From the IMG/VR virus record IMGVR_UViG_3300008266_000279, positions 1 to 41,533 of that record: DNA of 41,533 nt, one strand, 5' to 3'. Origin of the DNA: a virus. Shown in pieces: positions 32,569-40,027 of this stretch. A model generated the notes under the pieces. The model was not told where the DNA came from and did not search any database. It saw only the letters and a program-made list of their open reading frames with translations. Each line of letters starts with the position of its first letter. Positions within the stretch are counted from its first letter, which is position 1. A program made the position numbers and the translations under genes.

Positions 32569-33840
32569 TTATTGCCATTTTCCTATTGCTATTACTTCAT
32601 CATCTGCTTCTAACGTGTATCCTAAACTAGTAGTATTAAATACAGCTGTTACAATACCACTACCAGGAGTTAGTGTTACTAATGCTGATGGTACATATTG
32701 TCCATTAATATAGAATACAAAATTGTTTACAGTTGTTGATGGTAATGTTGATCCAGCAGGTGGTTGTAATATTGCTCCTGTAAACACAGCTGTATTAGGA
32801 ACAGTAACTGTAGTTGCCTGTAGTGTTTTATTGGTGTTAAGATAAGCTAAATCACCTGCAGCAGCAGAACTAATTGTAATATTATTATTTGTCACGTTTA
32901 TTCCTCCTCCTACAAATGATGTTGAACCACCAGCGTTTTGTGCAGGTGCTTTGTTAGCAAATTTCATTGTTTCAATATCAGTAGTTTTACTACTTCCATC
33001 TACAACTTCTAAATCAAATATAACTTGTGATTTAGTATAGAATTTACTACGAGCAACCGCTAAATCTTTATTAACAGTGTCTGGGATTATATATCCATTT
33101 AATGTAATGCTAAAAGTAGATTTAGCTGCTCTGTCAGTACCTTCTTCAAGTAAAGTAGTTGTAGTAAAGGTATCTATACGAGCTCTAAATTTCCAGCGAC
33201 TTGGATCACCCCAATAAGTATCAGAAGCAAATTGAACTGCTTCTACTAATTTGTTATTTTGTTCTACAAAATCTGTAAATATAATACAATTGTAAGTTAA
33301 TGTAAGATAATCTGGTACTGTGGTTACATAATATTGCTCAGATGGTATTCTGTTGTTTAAAACAGAAAATTTATCATACTGATTTCTAGAATTGTATTTT
33401 GTACCTATTACTTGGTAATTATGTACTTTATTACCATCTAATTTATTACCTAATGATCTATCTTTTTCAAAACTTTCTCTTTTAAACATAATAAGTGGAA
33501 CCATTAATCGTCCACTATTATCACGGTAAAATCCATCAGCTTGAACTGATTTCCAACGCTCAGGAGAACCATAAATTACAGGTACTGCTATACGTTGGCT
33601 GTTTTGTATTACTGTTGGTTTAATTACATTAGTAAAATAATACATTACGGCATTATCTATATCTTCCAAACCAATACTAACATCTTTTACTTTATCTCCT
33701 TTCATTGAGATATCTTCAGCACGATTTCTAGTAAAAGAAGTTTCACTGATAGGTTTACCTTCATTAGTTAAGTAAGGAGAAATCTGTTCTTGACTAATTT
33801 GTTCAGCGTTTTTTGGTATTGGTTTAATGTCGCGAGGCAT
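32569..33840 (-). CDS. Probable tail completion / sheath-stabiliser protein (T4 gp15-like)
   Basis: 423 residues. The blocks run in the order expected for the gp15 family: a VPVIYGSPERWKSVQADGF strand-turn, VPLIMFKRESF, PDYLTLTYNCIIFTDFVEQN, YWGDPSRWKFRARIDTF, and DRAAKSTFSITLNGYIIPDT. In T4, gp15 caps the tail after the sheath is finished and joins it to the neck. Residues ~300-423 add a Ser/Thr-rich region with a VTVPN...VNNFVFYINGQYV domain not usual in T4. The start overlaps the upstream stop as TAATG with a good AAAGGAG site a few bases before. The neighbouring gp14-like gene supports the assignment, which is from motif memory and is not proven. Confidence 0.6.
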   Translation of the reverse strand: MPRDIKPIPKNAEQISQEQISPYLTNEGKPISETSFTRNRAEDISMKGDKVKDVSIGLEDIDNAVMYYFTNVIKPTVIQNSQRIAVPVIYGSPERWKSVQADGFYRDNSGRLMVPLIMFKRESFEKDRSLGNKLDGNKVHNYQVIGTKYNSRNQYDKFSVLNNRIPSEQYYVTTVPDYLTLTYNCIIFTDFVEQNNKLVEAVQFASDTYWGDPSRWKFRARIDTFTTTTLLEEGTDRAAKSTFSITLNGYIIPDTVNKDLAVARSKFYTKSQVIFDLEVVDGSSKTTDIETMKFANKAPAQNAGGSTSFVGGGINVTNNNITISSAAAGDLAYLNTNKTLQATTVTVPNTAVFTGAILQPPAGSTLPSTTVNNFVFYINGQYVPSALVTLTPGSGIVTAVFNTTSLGYTLEADDEVIAIGKWQ

Positions 33841-34175
33841 TATTCTCCTTTTTGTTGTAGTTCAACCATTTTATCTAAAGCAAAAATTAATTGAGATAAT
33901 TTACCTATCATTTTATCAGCTTCTGTTGCTACTTTAGCTATATCTGGATTAGCTGAGAATTTAAACGGTTTTATATCATTTCTTTTTTGTATAAGATCAA
34001 TACGCATTTGTTTAAACTTAGGTAAATATTGTACTGAGGTAGTTATTTTGCCTGTTTCAGGATCTACTTCAGGTTTACTAGTTGTAAATCCTTTAGAAAT
34101 TAATTCTTCAGGCGATTCACCACCAGGTAATTGAACATAAGCTGCTTCTTTTAGTAAATTAGATAGTTTTATCAT
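33840..34175 (-). CDS. Hypothetical protein of the neck region, 111 aa
   Basis: 111 residues. The N-terminus (IKLSNLLKEAAYVQLPGGES) is followed by a mid-part with TGKITTSVQYLPKFKQMRID and a C-terminal helix (IAKVATEADKMIGKLSQLIF). I recognise no family. The start (LSNLLKEA) resembles that of the 34715 gene (LANLILEG), hinting at a short shared leader. It lies 3 bases after the gp14-like gene and its stop overlaps the start of the gp15-like gene, so all are translationally linked. Confidence 0.62.
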   Translation of the reverse strand: MIKLSNLLKEAAYVQLPGGESPEELISKGFTTSKPEVDPETGKITTSVQYLPKFKQMRIDLIQKRNDIKPFKFSANPDIAKVATEADKMIGKLSQLIFALDKMVELQQKGE

Positions 34176-34178
34176 GGG

Positions 34179-34715
34179 TTATAATCTTTCTTTTGCTATT
34201 CCTAATTTTTCTGGTCTTATATAGAAGCAACTTACTATAATAGATAATGAGTTGCCAAAATTATCTGTCACAGATGAATACGAGTAAAGTGGGTCTTTAC
34301 CTACTACTAATTGGTTTTCATTTACATTGTTTATTTCATAGTAGTCATTATTCCATAATACTACATCTCCCACTTCAGGAACAATATTATAAGGAATACC
34401 TCTTTTATCATTTGTAAACTCGGTACTTAAATCTATTCCTGCTAAATCATCTCTTAAAAATCTACATTTAATAGTACGAGTAATATCCATACCAAAATCA
34501 TCTGTTTTTGGTTCAGTATCCCCTCTTTCAATCAAACAATTTATAAGTACAGGATCATTATATGTTTTCTGAGTAGATTCTCCATACATATTTGGAGAGG
34601 ATCTATCTAATTTTATTTTATAATATCCTACTTTTTGCTCAATTATATTATTAAGCAATTCTCTACTTACGTGTCTAAATAGGCTTATGTCTCTATTTTC
34701 TCCGTATAATGCCAT
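34179..34715 (-). CDS. Probable neck/head-completion protein (gp14-like)
   Basis: 178 residues. An N-terminal helix (ENRDISLFRHVSRELLNNII) is followed by a beta-rich domain with RTIKCRFLRDDL and then EVGDVVLWNNDYYEINNVNE and VGKDPLYSYS. The GD-x-V-x-x-N-x-x-YEI...GKDPLY pattern is familiar from neck proteins of the gp14 type in cyanophage-like myoviruses. Such a protein sits on the portal vertex and receives the finished tail. The start overlaps the stop of the preceding 111-aa gene (TAATG). The assignment is plausible rather than certain. Confidence 0.55.
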   Translation of the reverse strand: MALYGENRDISLFRHVSRELLNNIIEQKVGYYKIKLDRSSPNMYGESTQKTYNDPVLINCLIERGDTEPKTDDFGMDITRTIKCRFLRDDLAGIDLSTEFTNDKRGIPYNIVPEVGDVVLWNNDYYEINNVNENQLVVGKDPLYSYSSVTDNFGNSLSIIVSCFYIRPEKLGIAKERL

Positions 34716-35050
34716 TAATATTTACCTTTTGATTGAATTGTTTTATATCTTATTATAAATTGGAGTAAACCAGGAATGCGTTGAGTAATCATTGCATCTT
34801 TTTTAATAGCATCAATAGCTGCTCTTGGTTCTTCAGTTGCCAAAAATTTTAAATGAAGCATCTCATAATCAAACTGGTCTGTTGCTTTACTATCTAAAAA
34901 ATCGTTTTGTTCAACAGTTACAACTACAACATCTTTTAATGCTCTAATTTGATTATATATTTCTACTTTATTAGCTTCCTTCTTAGTTTTAATTAAGATA
35001 TCTACTAAAAATAGAGTAGTTCCTTCTAATATTAAATTTGCTAATTTCAT
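34715..35050 (-). CDS. Hypothetical protein of the neck region, 111 aa
   Basis: 111 residues with an alternating strand/helix pattern: LFLVDILIKTKKEANKVEIY, RALKDVVVVTVEQND, LHLKFLATEEPRAAIDAIKK and PGLLQFIIRYKTI. This suggests a small ferredoxin-like fold. No family is recognised. It is 1 base after the 383-aa gene and overlaps the gp14-like gene, so it belongs to the neck/connector operon. Confidence 0.62.
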   Translation of the reverse strand: MKLANLILEGTTLFLVDILIKTKKEANKVEIYNQIRALKDVVVVTVEQNDFLDSKATDQFDYEMLHLKFLATEEPRAAIDAIKKDAMITQRIPGLLQFIIRYKTIQSKGKY

Positions 35051-35051
35051 T

Positions 35052-36203
35052 TTAAAATATATAGATTGGAATAGGAATATTAGTTAAAGTTTTCTGAATA
35101 AAATCAGCCTCCATTGATTGATTTTCAAGTTGAGTTTTTCTAGAAGTTACATCTAATGTTCCTCTTAATTGTTCTAACAATTTAGCTTTTTCATCTCTAG
35201 CATCTACTAACAAGTCAGCTTGATTTAATGTTACTTCAGCACCTGGAATTGGAGTTGTTGTATATTTTCCTCTCACATATGCTAACATCTCTTTAACAAC
35301 TGCTAAAGCATATTGACGAATCCATTGGCGACCAACAGCATTAATTTGTCCATAAATCGGATTATTATAAGGTACATTACTTATATTAGTAATTAAATTA
35401 TTTTTTCCCGCTGTTGGGCCTGCTGTTACACTATTTCTTTCATCTATTAAGATATAATGAAAGTACATCCTCATATCCTGTGTTGGAATAGGAAATATTC
35501 TTAATTTATTATTATGGATGTCAAATGAATAAGCAGCTTTTCTTATTTGGTCATTCAATTCAATTGCTTGAATCTTTTGAACATCAAAATAAATAGGCAT
35601 TAATAAGAAATTAATACCAGGAGAAAATTGACCAAACCCAAATGATTCTAATAATGATTGAATACCTGTACCTGTACCAGCATAAGGATCAAAGTAACGA
35701 GCTATTGCTGGTGATTGTTCGTAAAATATTCTTTTAATTTCGGCAGATCCTGTAACTCCAGATCCAGACAATATTGCATTTAAATCATAGTCTTGAACTC
35801 CAATACTTGCTGTAAATGAAGCTGTATACCAGTTTGTATATCCACCTGCTCCTGCTTCTGAAGCATATGTTTCAGAAATGCGAATAATACTACCAAGATT
35901 TGGTGTTACTAATTGGTTATTAAAAGCAGAAGAGGTTAAGTTACCTTCCATTGATAAATAACCTTCACGAATCTTATATTGGTAAACTTCGTTGCCGTAT
36001 GTTGTTACTGCTTCTTCTAAAGCAGCATAAAAGTTAATGTCTTGTAATTCAACATTAACGATAGGATAACCTAAACGTTGAGCACACCACGTTGCAAATA
36101 ATGGACCTTCTATTTGGAAGGCAGCATCAGTATCGTAAAAACGAAATGGGGTACTACCAGATATAGGCCCCGGGTTATTATTCCAAATTGCTATGTTAGA
36201 CAT
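35052..36203 (-). CDS. Probable neck / head-to-tail connector protein (gp13-like)
   Basis: 383 residues. The conserved-looking part is N-terminal: RFYDTDAAFQIEGPLFATWC, QRLGYPIVNVELQDINFYAA and LEEAVTTYGNEVYQYKIREG, typical of neck proteins in uncultured T4-like phages. Later blocks include FDIHNNKLRIFPIPTQDMRM and WIRQYALAVVKEMLAYVRGK, and a C-terminal helix with DARDEKAKLLEQLRGTLD. A role in connecting head to tail is inferred from these blocks and from its place between capsid genes and the gp14/gp15-like genes. A promoter-like motif lies 21 bases upstream (36225-36234). Confidence 0.6.
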   Translation of the reverse strand: MSNIAIWNNNPGPISGSTPFRFYDTDAAFQIEGPLFATWCAQRLGYPIVNVELQDINFYAALEEAVTTYGNEVYQYKIREGYLSMEGNLTSSAFNNQLVTPNLGSIIRISETYASEAGAGGYTNWYTASFTASIGVQDYDLNAILSGSGVTGSAEIKRIFYEQSPAIARYFDPYAGTGTGIQSLLESFGFGQFSPGINFLLMPIYFDVQKIQAIELNDQIRKAAYSFDIHNNKLRIFPIPTQDMRMYFHYILIDERNSVTAGPTAGKNNLITNISNVPYNNPIYGQINAVGRQWIRQYALAVVKEMLAYVRGKYTTTPIPGAEVTLNQADLLVDARDEKAKLLEQLRGTLDVTSRKTQLENQSMEADFIQKTLTNIPIPIYIF

Positions 36204-36224
36204 TAATCAGTAGTATTTAACACG

Positions 36225-36234
36225 TATAAATATT
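36225..36234 (-). promoter_or_regulatory. Promoter-like motif, neck/connector unit
   Basis: The minus strand reads AATATTTATA, 21 bases before the ATG of the 383-aa connector-like gene, in the short gap after PhoH. Confidence 0.6.
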
Positions 36235-36235
36235 G

Positions 36236-36904
36236 CTATTTCCCGTATTCGTACTCAAGTATTTTGCCTACTAGGTCAGAGCGGTGGTTTTCTTTCAATT
36301 TAATCCACTTGATCTCTTCGATTTTTTTGGATAATTCGATTACGTAACTTAAACCGTTTATTTCGCCTGTATTTGATTTTATATCGGTTTGTTCGTTGTC
36401 ACCGTTGATAACGATCTTACCGGTTTTACCGAGGCGAGTCAATATGGCTAACATTTCACCTTTAGTAAGGTTTTGTGCTTCTTCTACAATTAATATATCA
36501 TCGATAGTTTTACCCCTGATGAATTGAACTGGTAGTGCTTTAACTTTGCTTTCCTCAATTAGTTTAGCTACTTCTTTTTTATCTGAACAGCATTTATTGA
36601 GGTTTTCAATAAGTGCCTCCATATATGGGTCAAATTTACCATTGATATCACCAGGTAAAAATCCTAATGATTTACCAACTTCCACAGCGGCGCGTGTATT
36701 GTAAATACACTCAATTTGTTTTTTCTTAAGGAAATCTAAAGCGGCCTGAGCACATACTAATGATTTACCGGATCCTGCTCTGCCTGTTATAATTACTACT
36801 TGGTTTTCAATTATTAATCGTTTTGCTTCTTTTTGCTCTTCGTTTAGCTGAATAGCGTTAATAGATTTGATTTCTGTTTTGCGCTCACGATTTGGTTCCT
36901 TCAT
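36236..36904 (-). CDS. phoH: PhoH-like P-loop ATPase
   Basis: 222 residues. Walker A is GRAGSGKS at 41-48, followed by the PhoH block GFLPGDINGKFDPYMEAL (~81-98) and a Walker B region IDDILIVEEAQN (~134-145), then GDNEQTD (~168-174) and an arginine-containing KENHRSDLVG segment. The usual DEAQN reads EEAQN, with Glu141 in place of Asp. PhoH proteins are RNA-associated ATPases of uncertain role and are common in phages. This one has only the ATPase core. It lies between the capsid terminator and the neck genes, with a promoter-like motif 14 bases upstream, so it is probably transcribed separately from the capsid gene. Confidence 0.88.
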   Translation of the reverse strand: MKEPNRERKTEIKSINAIQLNEEQKEAKRLIIENQVVIITGRAGSGKSLVCAQAALDFLKKKQIECIYNTRAAVEVGKSLGFLPGDINGKFDPYMEALIENLNKCCSDKKEVAKLIEESKVKALPVQFIRGKTIDDILIVEEAQNLTKGEMLAILTRLGKTGKIVINGDNEQTDIKSNTGEINGLSYVIELSKKIEEIKWIKLKENHRSDLVGKILEYEYGK

Positions 36905-36918
36905 GCAATAACGTTTAT

Positions 36919-36928
36919 TATAAATATA
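36919..36928 (-). promoter_or_regulatory. Promoter-like motif, PhoH gene
   Basis: The minus strand reads TATATTTATA, 14 bases before the PhoH ATG and 5 bases after the capsid terminator. Confidence 0.6.
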
Positions 36929-36933
36929 ACAAA

Positions 36934-36961
36934 AGAACCCGACCTTACGGGGTCGGGTTCT
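36934..36961 (-). terminator. Intrinsic terminator after the major capsid gene
   Basis: A perfect 11-base stem (AGAACCCGACC/GGTCGGGTTCT) with a 6-base loop, followed on the minus strand by TTTGTT. It is the strongest terminator in the window, as expected for a very highly transcribed capsid gene. The promoter-like motif of the PhoH gene begins 5 bases further on. Confidence 0.88.
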
Positions 36962-36967
36962 AAATTA

Positions 36968-36983
36968 TAGCCTTACAGGGCTA
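36968..36983 (-). other. Small hairpin before the capsid terminator
   Basis: A 5-base stem TAGCC/GGCTA with a 6-base loop lies between the capsid stop codon and the main terminator. It may block 3' exonuclease or assist termination. Its modest length makes this a low-confidence site. Confidence 0.4.
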
Positions 36984-36999
36984 AAGGTATATATCTAAA

Positions 37000-38640
37000 T
37001 TAGAGGGTATTTAAACCAGCAACATAGATCTTACCATAGTAATCAGGACGGATCATCTTCTTGGCGTAACGAGTCATCAAACCTTTACGTGGAGTGAAGG
37101 TATTTGGATCGTACAACAATGGAGTCATGATTAACGGTACGTATGGAGCAAATACAGCACCACACTCAAGGAATTGAGCACCTTTGTAACCCATCAAGAT
37201 TACGTTCTCAGTCATATATGGGTTCTTGTAAACCTTGTAACGACTGTTGAGAGAACCAACCTTTTGGATACCAAAGTTGAATTCCATTTTCTCACCATCA
37301 CCATCAGCAGCAAATCCAGGAATTGATTCGAGGATAGTAGCTACGGTTGGAGATACTACTAAGAAGTTAGCACCACCACGGAGAGTTAACTGATGGATCT
37401 TGTTAGAAACCTTCTGGAGTTTAGTTCCTAAAGTTTGGAACCAACCACCTTGAGTATTGTAGTAACCAGCAGTTCCTAAAGCGGTGAAAGCACCAGCAGC
37501 AGTACCACTGTATACTGAGTTGTTAACAGCAGACCAGTAATCAACTGTGAAAGCATTCTGGATCAACATATCTAAGATCTCGAGATCAATCTCCATAGAG
37601 ATATACTGAGATAAGATACCAGTCAATTCAGCTTCAGCATCTACGCTATGATAAGCGTTTAAGTCTTGAGCGAATTCTGGAGTCCATTGAGCTTTCAACT
37701 TACGAGTTTTAGCAACGATAGCTTCAGATTTCAACTGAACGTTGATTTCTGGAATAGCGATTGCAGCACCAGCACCAGCTTTAGATGAGTTGTAACTATT
37801 ACTATATCCACTAGCAGCATCTTCAAAATCACCACGAGCAGTAGAAGTTGGTTGTTCGTTGTAGTATAACAACAAAGTAGCAGCAGATGGGCTCATTACA
37901 GCGTTAACAGCAGAAGCAGTAACAATGAAAGAAGCAGTGTTGTTAGTTACAGTAGTAAAGGCTTGTAATGGACTATCAAAAGTAATAGTAGAACCAGAAA
38001 CAATAGTAAAGGCACGAACACCGAGTTGATCAGCATCAGTTGGGAGTGGAACTAAGATCTTTTTCCAAGAACTAGCAGCAGCAGAAGCTGAATAGTCAGA
38101 ATCAAAGTTAAAATCTGACCACTGAGCAGAAGCAGTACCAGCATTGGTTACAGAAGCAGAGAATTGGTTGATAGTGTAACCGAAACGACCAGCACCATAG
38201 AGGGACTGAGAAGTAATATCAGTTACGTTGGTAGTAGCGTTAGCACCATATAAAGAACCGTTGTTAGCAAATGGTTCAGGGAAATCACTACCATATTTGA
38301 AATCCAAATAGAATACGAGACCAGAAGGTAAGTTCATTGGTTGTACGCTAACGAATTCTTTAGCAGCGATTTCACCGAATACACGGCGAACTAATGGTAA
38401 AGCAACACCGTTCCAAGCTTCTTGAGAATAAGAACCTTGAGTAGCAGTACCAGTAGAAGAAGCTTCAGTTACTAATTGTTTAGCTTGGTTCTCGAGTAAC
38501 ATCGCCATTGTGTTGCGATCGTTCTCGCCTTTCAAACCTTCTAAGAGGCCTGATTTAACCCACTTGGAGTTAAGTTTTTTGGCGTCATCAGCAATAACCT
38601 TGTATTGGTTTGATGACTCTAATAATGATTGTACGTTCAT
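37000..38640 (-). CDS. Major capsid protein (T4 gp23-like)
   Basis: 546 residues. The N-terminus has the delta-domain pattern of gp23-like capsids (SKWVKSGLLEGLKGENDRNT, then AMLLENQAKQLVTEAS), where the prohead protease is expected to cut after an L/I-x-E site. LLE ending at Glu50 and sites just after it are candidates. The mature part has TGTATQGSY, LPLVRRVFGEIAAKEFVSVQ and a QPMNLPSGLVFYLDFKYG block, the usual start of the HK97-fold core in T4-like phages, and KTRKLKAQWTPEFAQDLNAY with later VSPTVATILESIPGF. A serine/alanine-rich insertion at ~150-270 may form a surface domain. The gene follows the scaffold and ends at a strong terminator, so it is the last gene of the head unit. Confidence 0.9.
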   Translation of the reverse strand: MNVQSLLESSNQYKVIADDAKKLNSKWVKSGLLEGLKGENDRNTMAMLLENQAKQLVTEASSTGTATQGSYSQEAWNGVALPLVRRVFGEIAAKEFVSVQPMNLPSGLVFYLDFKYGSDFPEPFANNGSLYGANATTNVTDITSQSLYGAGRFGYTINQFSASVTNAGTASAQWSDFNFDSDYSASAAASSWKKILVPLPTDADQLGVRAFTIVSGSTITFDSPLQAFTTVTNNTASFIVTASAVNAVMSPSAATLLLYYNEQPTSTARGDFEDAASGYSNSYNSSKAGAGAAIAIPEINVQLKSEAIVAKTRKLKAQWTPEFAQDLNAYHSVDAEAELTGILSQYISMEIDLEILDMLIQNAFTVDYWSAVNNSVYSGTAAGAFTALGTAGYYNTQGGWFQTLGTKLQKVSNKIHQLTLRGGANFLVVSPTVATILESIPGFAADGDGEKMEFNFGIQKVGSLNSRYKVYKNPYMTENVILMGYKGAQFLECGAVFAPYVPLIMTPLLYDPNTFTPRKGLMTRYAKKMIRPDYYGKIYVAGLNTL

Positions 38641-38675
38641 TTTGTTTTGAATTTAATTTGTTTTTTGTTTTTTGT

Positions 38676-39560
38676 TTATTTGATGTTTGCAAGTTTTTGC
38701 ATACGGGCAATTACATCATTAGACTCAACAATAGTTTTGTTAGGAGCTACACCAGCTGCTTTAGAAGCAAATCCTAAGGATTCTTTTATTGCTTTTTTAG
38801 GAGCAGCAGTTAAAGCAGATTGAAGAGATTCAAATACTACTTTAGCTTCTTTAACGTTAGTTGCTTTGTCGAATGAAGCAATTACTTTTACTTTTTGTGA
38901 TTCAGTCAAATTCTTAGCTTTGAAAATTTTATTAACATAAAGCAACTTAGCATTTAACAAGTTAACTTCGTTTAACTCATTGCGAAGAGTGTTGATGGTT
39001 GAGATAGCTTCTTCAAGTTCCTCGTTTTCAGCAATACCAGTGGTAGTGCTTGTTACAGATTTACCTTGGAATCCACCTTTTTCACCTTGTAAGCATTTGT
39101 CATAAAGAGCTTGAGCTTCTAAGGTTGACTTACCGGCTTTAATGTTAGCGTTATATTCTTCTACGCAATAAAGACCAAGTCCTTTTTTAAGGTTGTCAGC
39201 AACTTTTAAGAAAAAGTCTTTAAGACCTTCTTCGAGATTTTCATTCATTTTTTCTTTTTTTTCTTCTTTTTCTTTTTCTTTCTTCTTTTTAGCAGCTTCT
39301 TTCATCATTTTAACATCATTAGCATCAACATCGCCGTCACCGTCCATGTCTCTGCTAGGTTGTTCTTCAGCATACTCGTCTAAAGAATCTAATTCAGCTA
39401 ATAATTCTTCTAAATCAATCTCATCTTCGGCACCAGCATCGGCAGCCATTTCTTCGCCACCCATATCCACAGGCTCTTCAGCACCCATTTCTGGGGTTTC
39501 GTCACCCATTTCTTGAGATACGATGTCTTTGATAAGATCTTTGAGGTCTTCGATAGTCAT
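38676..39560 (-). CDS. Prohead core scaffold, C-terminal frame (gp22-like)
   Basis: 294 residues from an ATG at 39560, but the same frame continues upstream as an acidic reading of 47 codons that joins, through a one-base shift near 39702, the frame starting at 39861. The full product would be about 394 residues. The protein is very acidic at first (EEPVDMGGEEMAADAGAEDE), has an EF-hand-like loop DMDGDGDVDAND (71-82), a Lys/Glu helix (~85-108), a Cys-containing helical part and a C-terminal gp22-type segment (LRNELNEVNLLNAKLLYVNK, TESQKVKVIASFDKATNVKE). Such a protein forms the inner core on which the capsid assembles and is cut up by the prohead protease. The ATG at 39560 has an AGAGG upstream and might start a shorter form. 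Confidence 0.8.
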   Translation of the reverse strand: MTIEDLKDLIKDIVSQEMGDETPEMGAEEPVDMGGEEMAADAGAEDEIDLEELLAELDSLDEYAEEQPSRDMDGDGDVDANDVKMMKEAAKKKKEKEKEEKKEKMNENLEEGLKDFFLKVADNLKKGLGLYCVEEYNANIKAGKSTLEAQALYDKCLQGEKGGFQGKSVTSTTTGIAENEELEEAISTINTLRNELNEVNLLNAKLLYVNKIFKAKNLTESQKVKVIASFDKATNVKEAKVVFESLQSALTAAPKKAIKESLGFASKAAGVAPNKTIVESNDVIARMQKLANIK

Positions 39561-39699
39561 ATCTTTTACCTCTACTTCTTCTTCACCTTCTTCTTCAGTT
39601 TCCTCGGTTTCTTCTTCTTCTTTTTCTTCTTCTTCAGCTTCGTTTAACTCAGCTAAAATTTCAGATAAGTCGAAGTCTTCTTCGAGTTCTTCTTCTTCT

Positions 39700-39861
39700 T
39701 TACTCTTCTTCGTATTCCATTTCGTTTAACTTTGCAGCTAACATGGATTGAAGTTTTGGAGTTAAAGCTTCTTCAAGAGCGGCTTTTGCGTTTGCTAACG
39801 CAGCTTCGCGGACAGCTTTAGCGTCGGCGATAGCCTCTTTGAATAAGTTTTTGTTACTCAT
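39700..39861 (-). CDS. Prohead core scaffold, N-terminal frame
   Basis: 53 residues from ATG 39861 with the best ribosome site in the window, AAGGAG nine bases before the start, ending at a TAA at 39700-39702. The sequence (SNKNLFKEAIADAKAVREAA, then TPKLQSMLAAKLNEMEYEEE) is the usual N-terminus of acidic scaffold proteins in uncultured T4-like phages, which normally continue into long Glu-rich segments. Exactly such a segment follows in another frame, starting on the AAA that overlaps the stop. I therefore treat this as the true start of the scaffold gene. Either a +1 frameshift at GAG-TAA-A joins the halves or the raw sequence has one extra base here. Confidence 0.72.
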   Translation of the reverse strand: MSNKNLFKEAIADAKAVREAALANAKAALEEALTPKLQSMLAAKLNEMEYEEE

Positions 39862-39919
39862 TTTGTTTTTCTCCTTAAATTTGTTTTCGGAAATAAGCTT
39901 ATTAGAGAAGCTTAATGGG

Positions 39920-39935
39920 GGTTAATTGATTAACC
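39920..39935 (-). promoter_or_regulatory. Second leader hairpin upstream of the scaffold
   Basis: GGTTAAT and ATTAACC form a perfect 7-base stem with a 2-base centre. It follows the first leader hairpin and overlaps a 7-codon reading frame (ATG at 39945, encoding MVAWLIN) that could be a leader peptide. The role is unproven. Confidence 0.35.
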
Positions 39936-39955
39936 AAGCTACCATGAATAGAAGT

Positions 39956-39977
39956 GGGTAGCTATTGTAGGCTACCC
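39956..39977 (-). promoter_or_regulatory. 5' leader hairpin of the scaffold/capsid unit
   Basis: A 7-base stem GGGTAGC/GCTACCC with an 8-base loop begins directly after the promoter-like motif (39977-39986), so it would form the extreme 5' end of the transcript. No U-tract follows. Part of it could pair instead with AGCTACC at 39938-39944, giving alternative structures. A stabilising or regulatory leader is likely. Confidence 0.5.
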
Positions 39978-39986
39978 ATAAATATA
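39977..39986 (-). promoter_or_regulatory. Promoter-like motif, scaffold/capsid unit
   Basis: The minus strand reads TATATTTATG, containing the invariant ATATTTAT. It is 115 bases upstream of the scaffold ATG, the longest leader of the set. Confidence 0.5.
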
Positions 39987-40027
39987 TGTAGATACTAAAA
40001 ACCGCGAAGAATTTTTAAATAATTATA

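Noticed and set aside
39193-39729. Serine-rich plus-strand open frames
   Set aside because: They are the reverse of Glu/Lys codon runs in the scaffold (TTC/TCT), so the serine richness is an artefact.
11080-39986. Reading the intergenic motif as the T4 late promoter TATAAATA
   Set aside because: TATAAATA in these sites lies on the plus strand, pointing away from the genes. All accepted genes are on the minus strand, so a T4-type box would face the wrong way.
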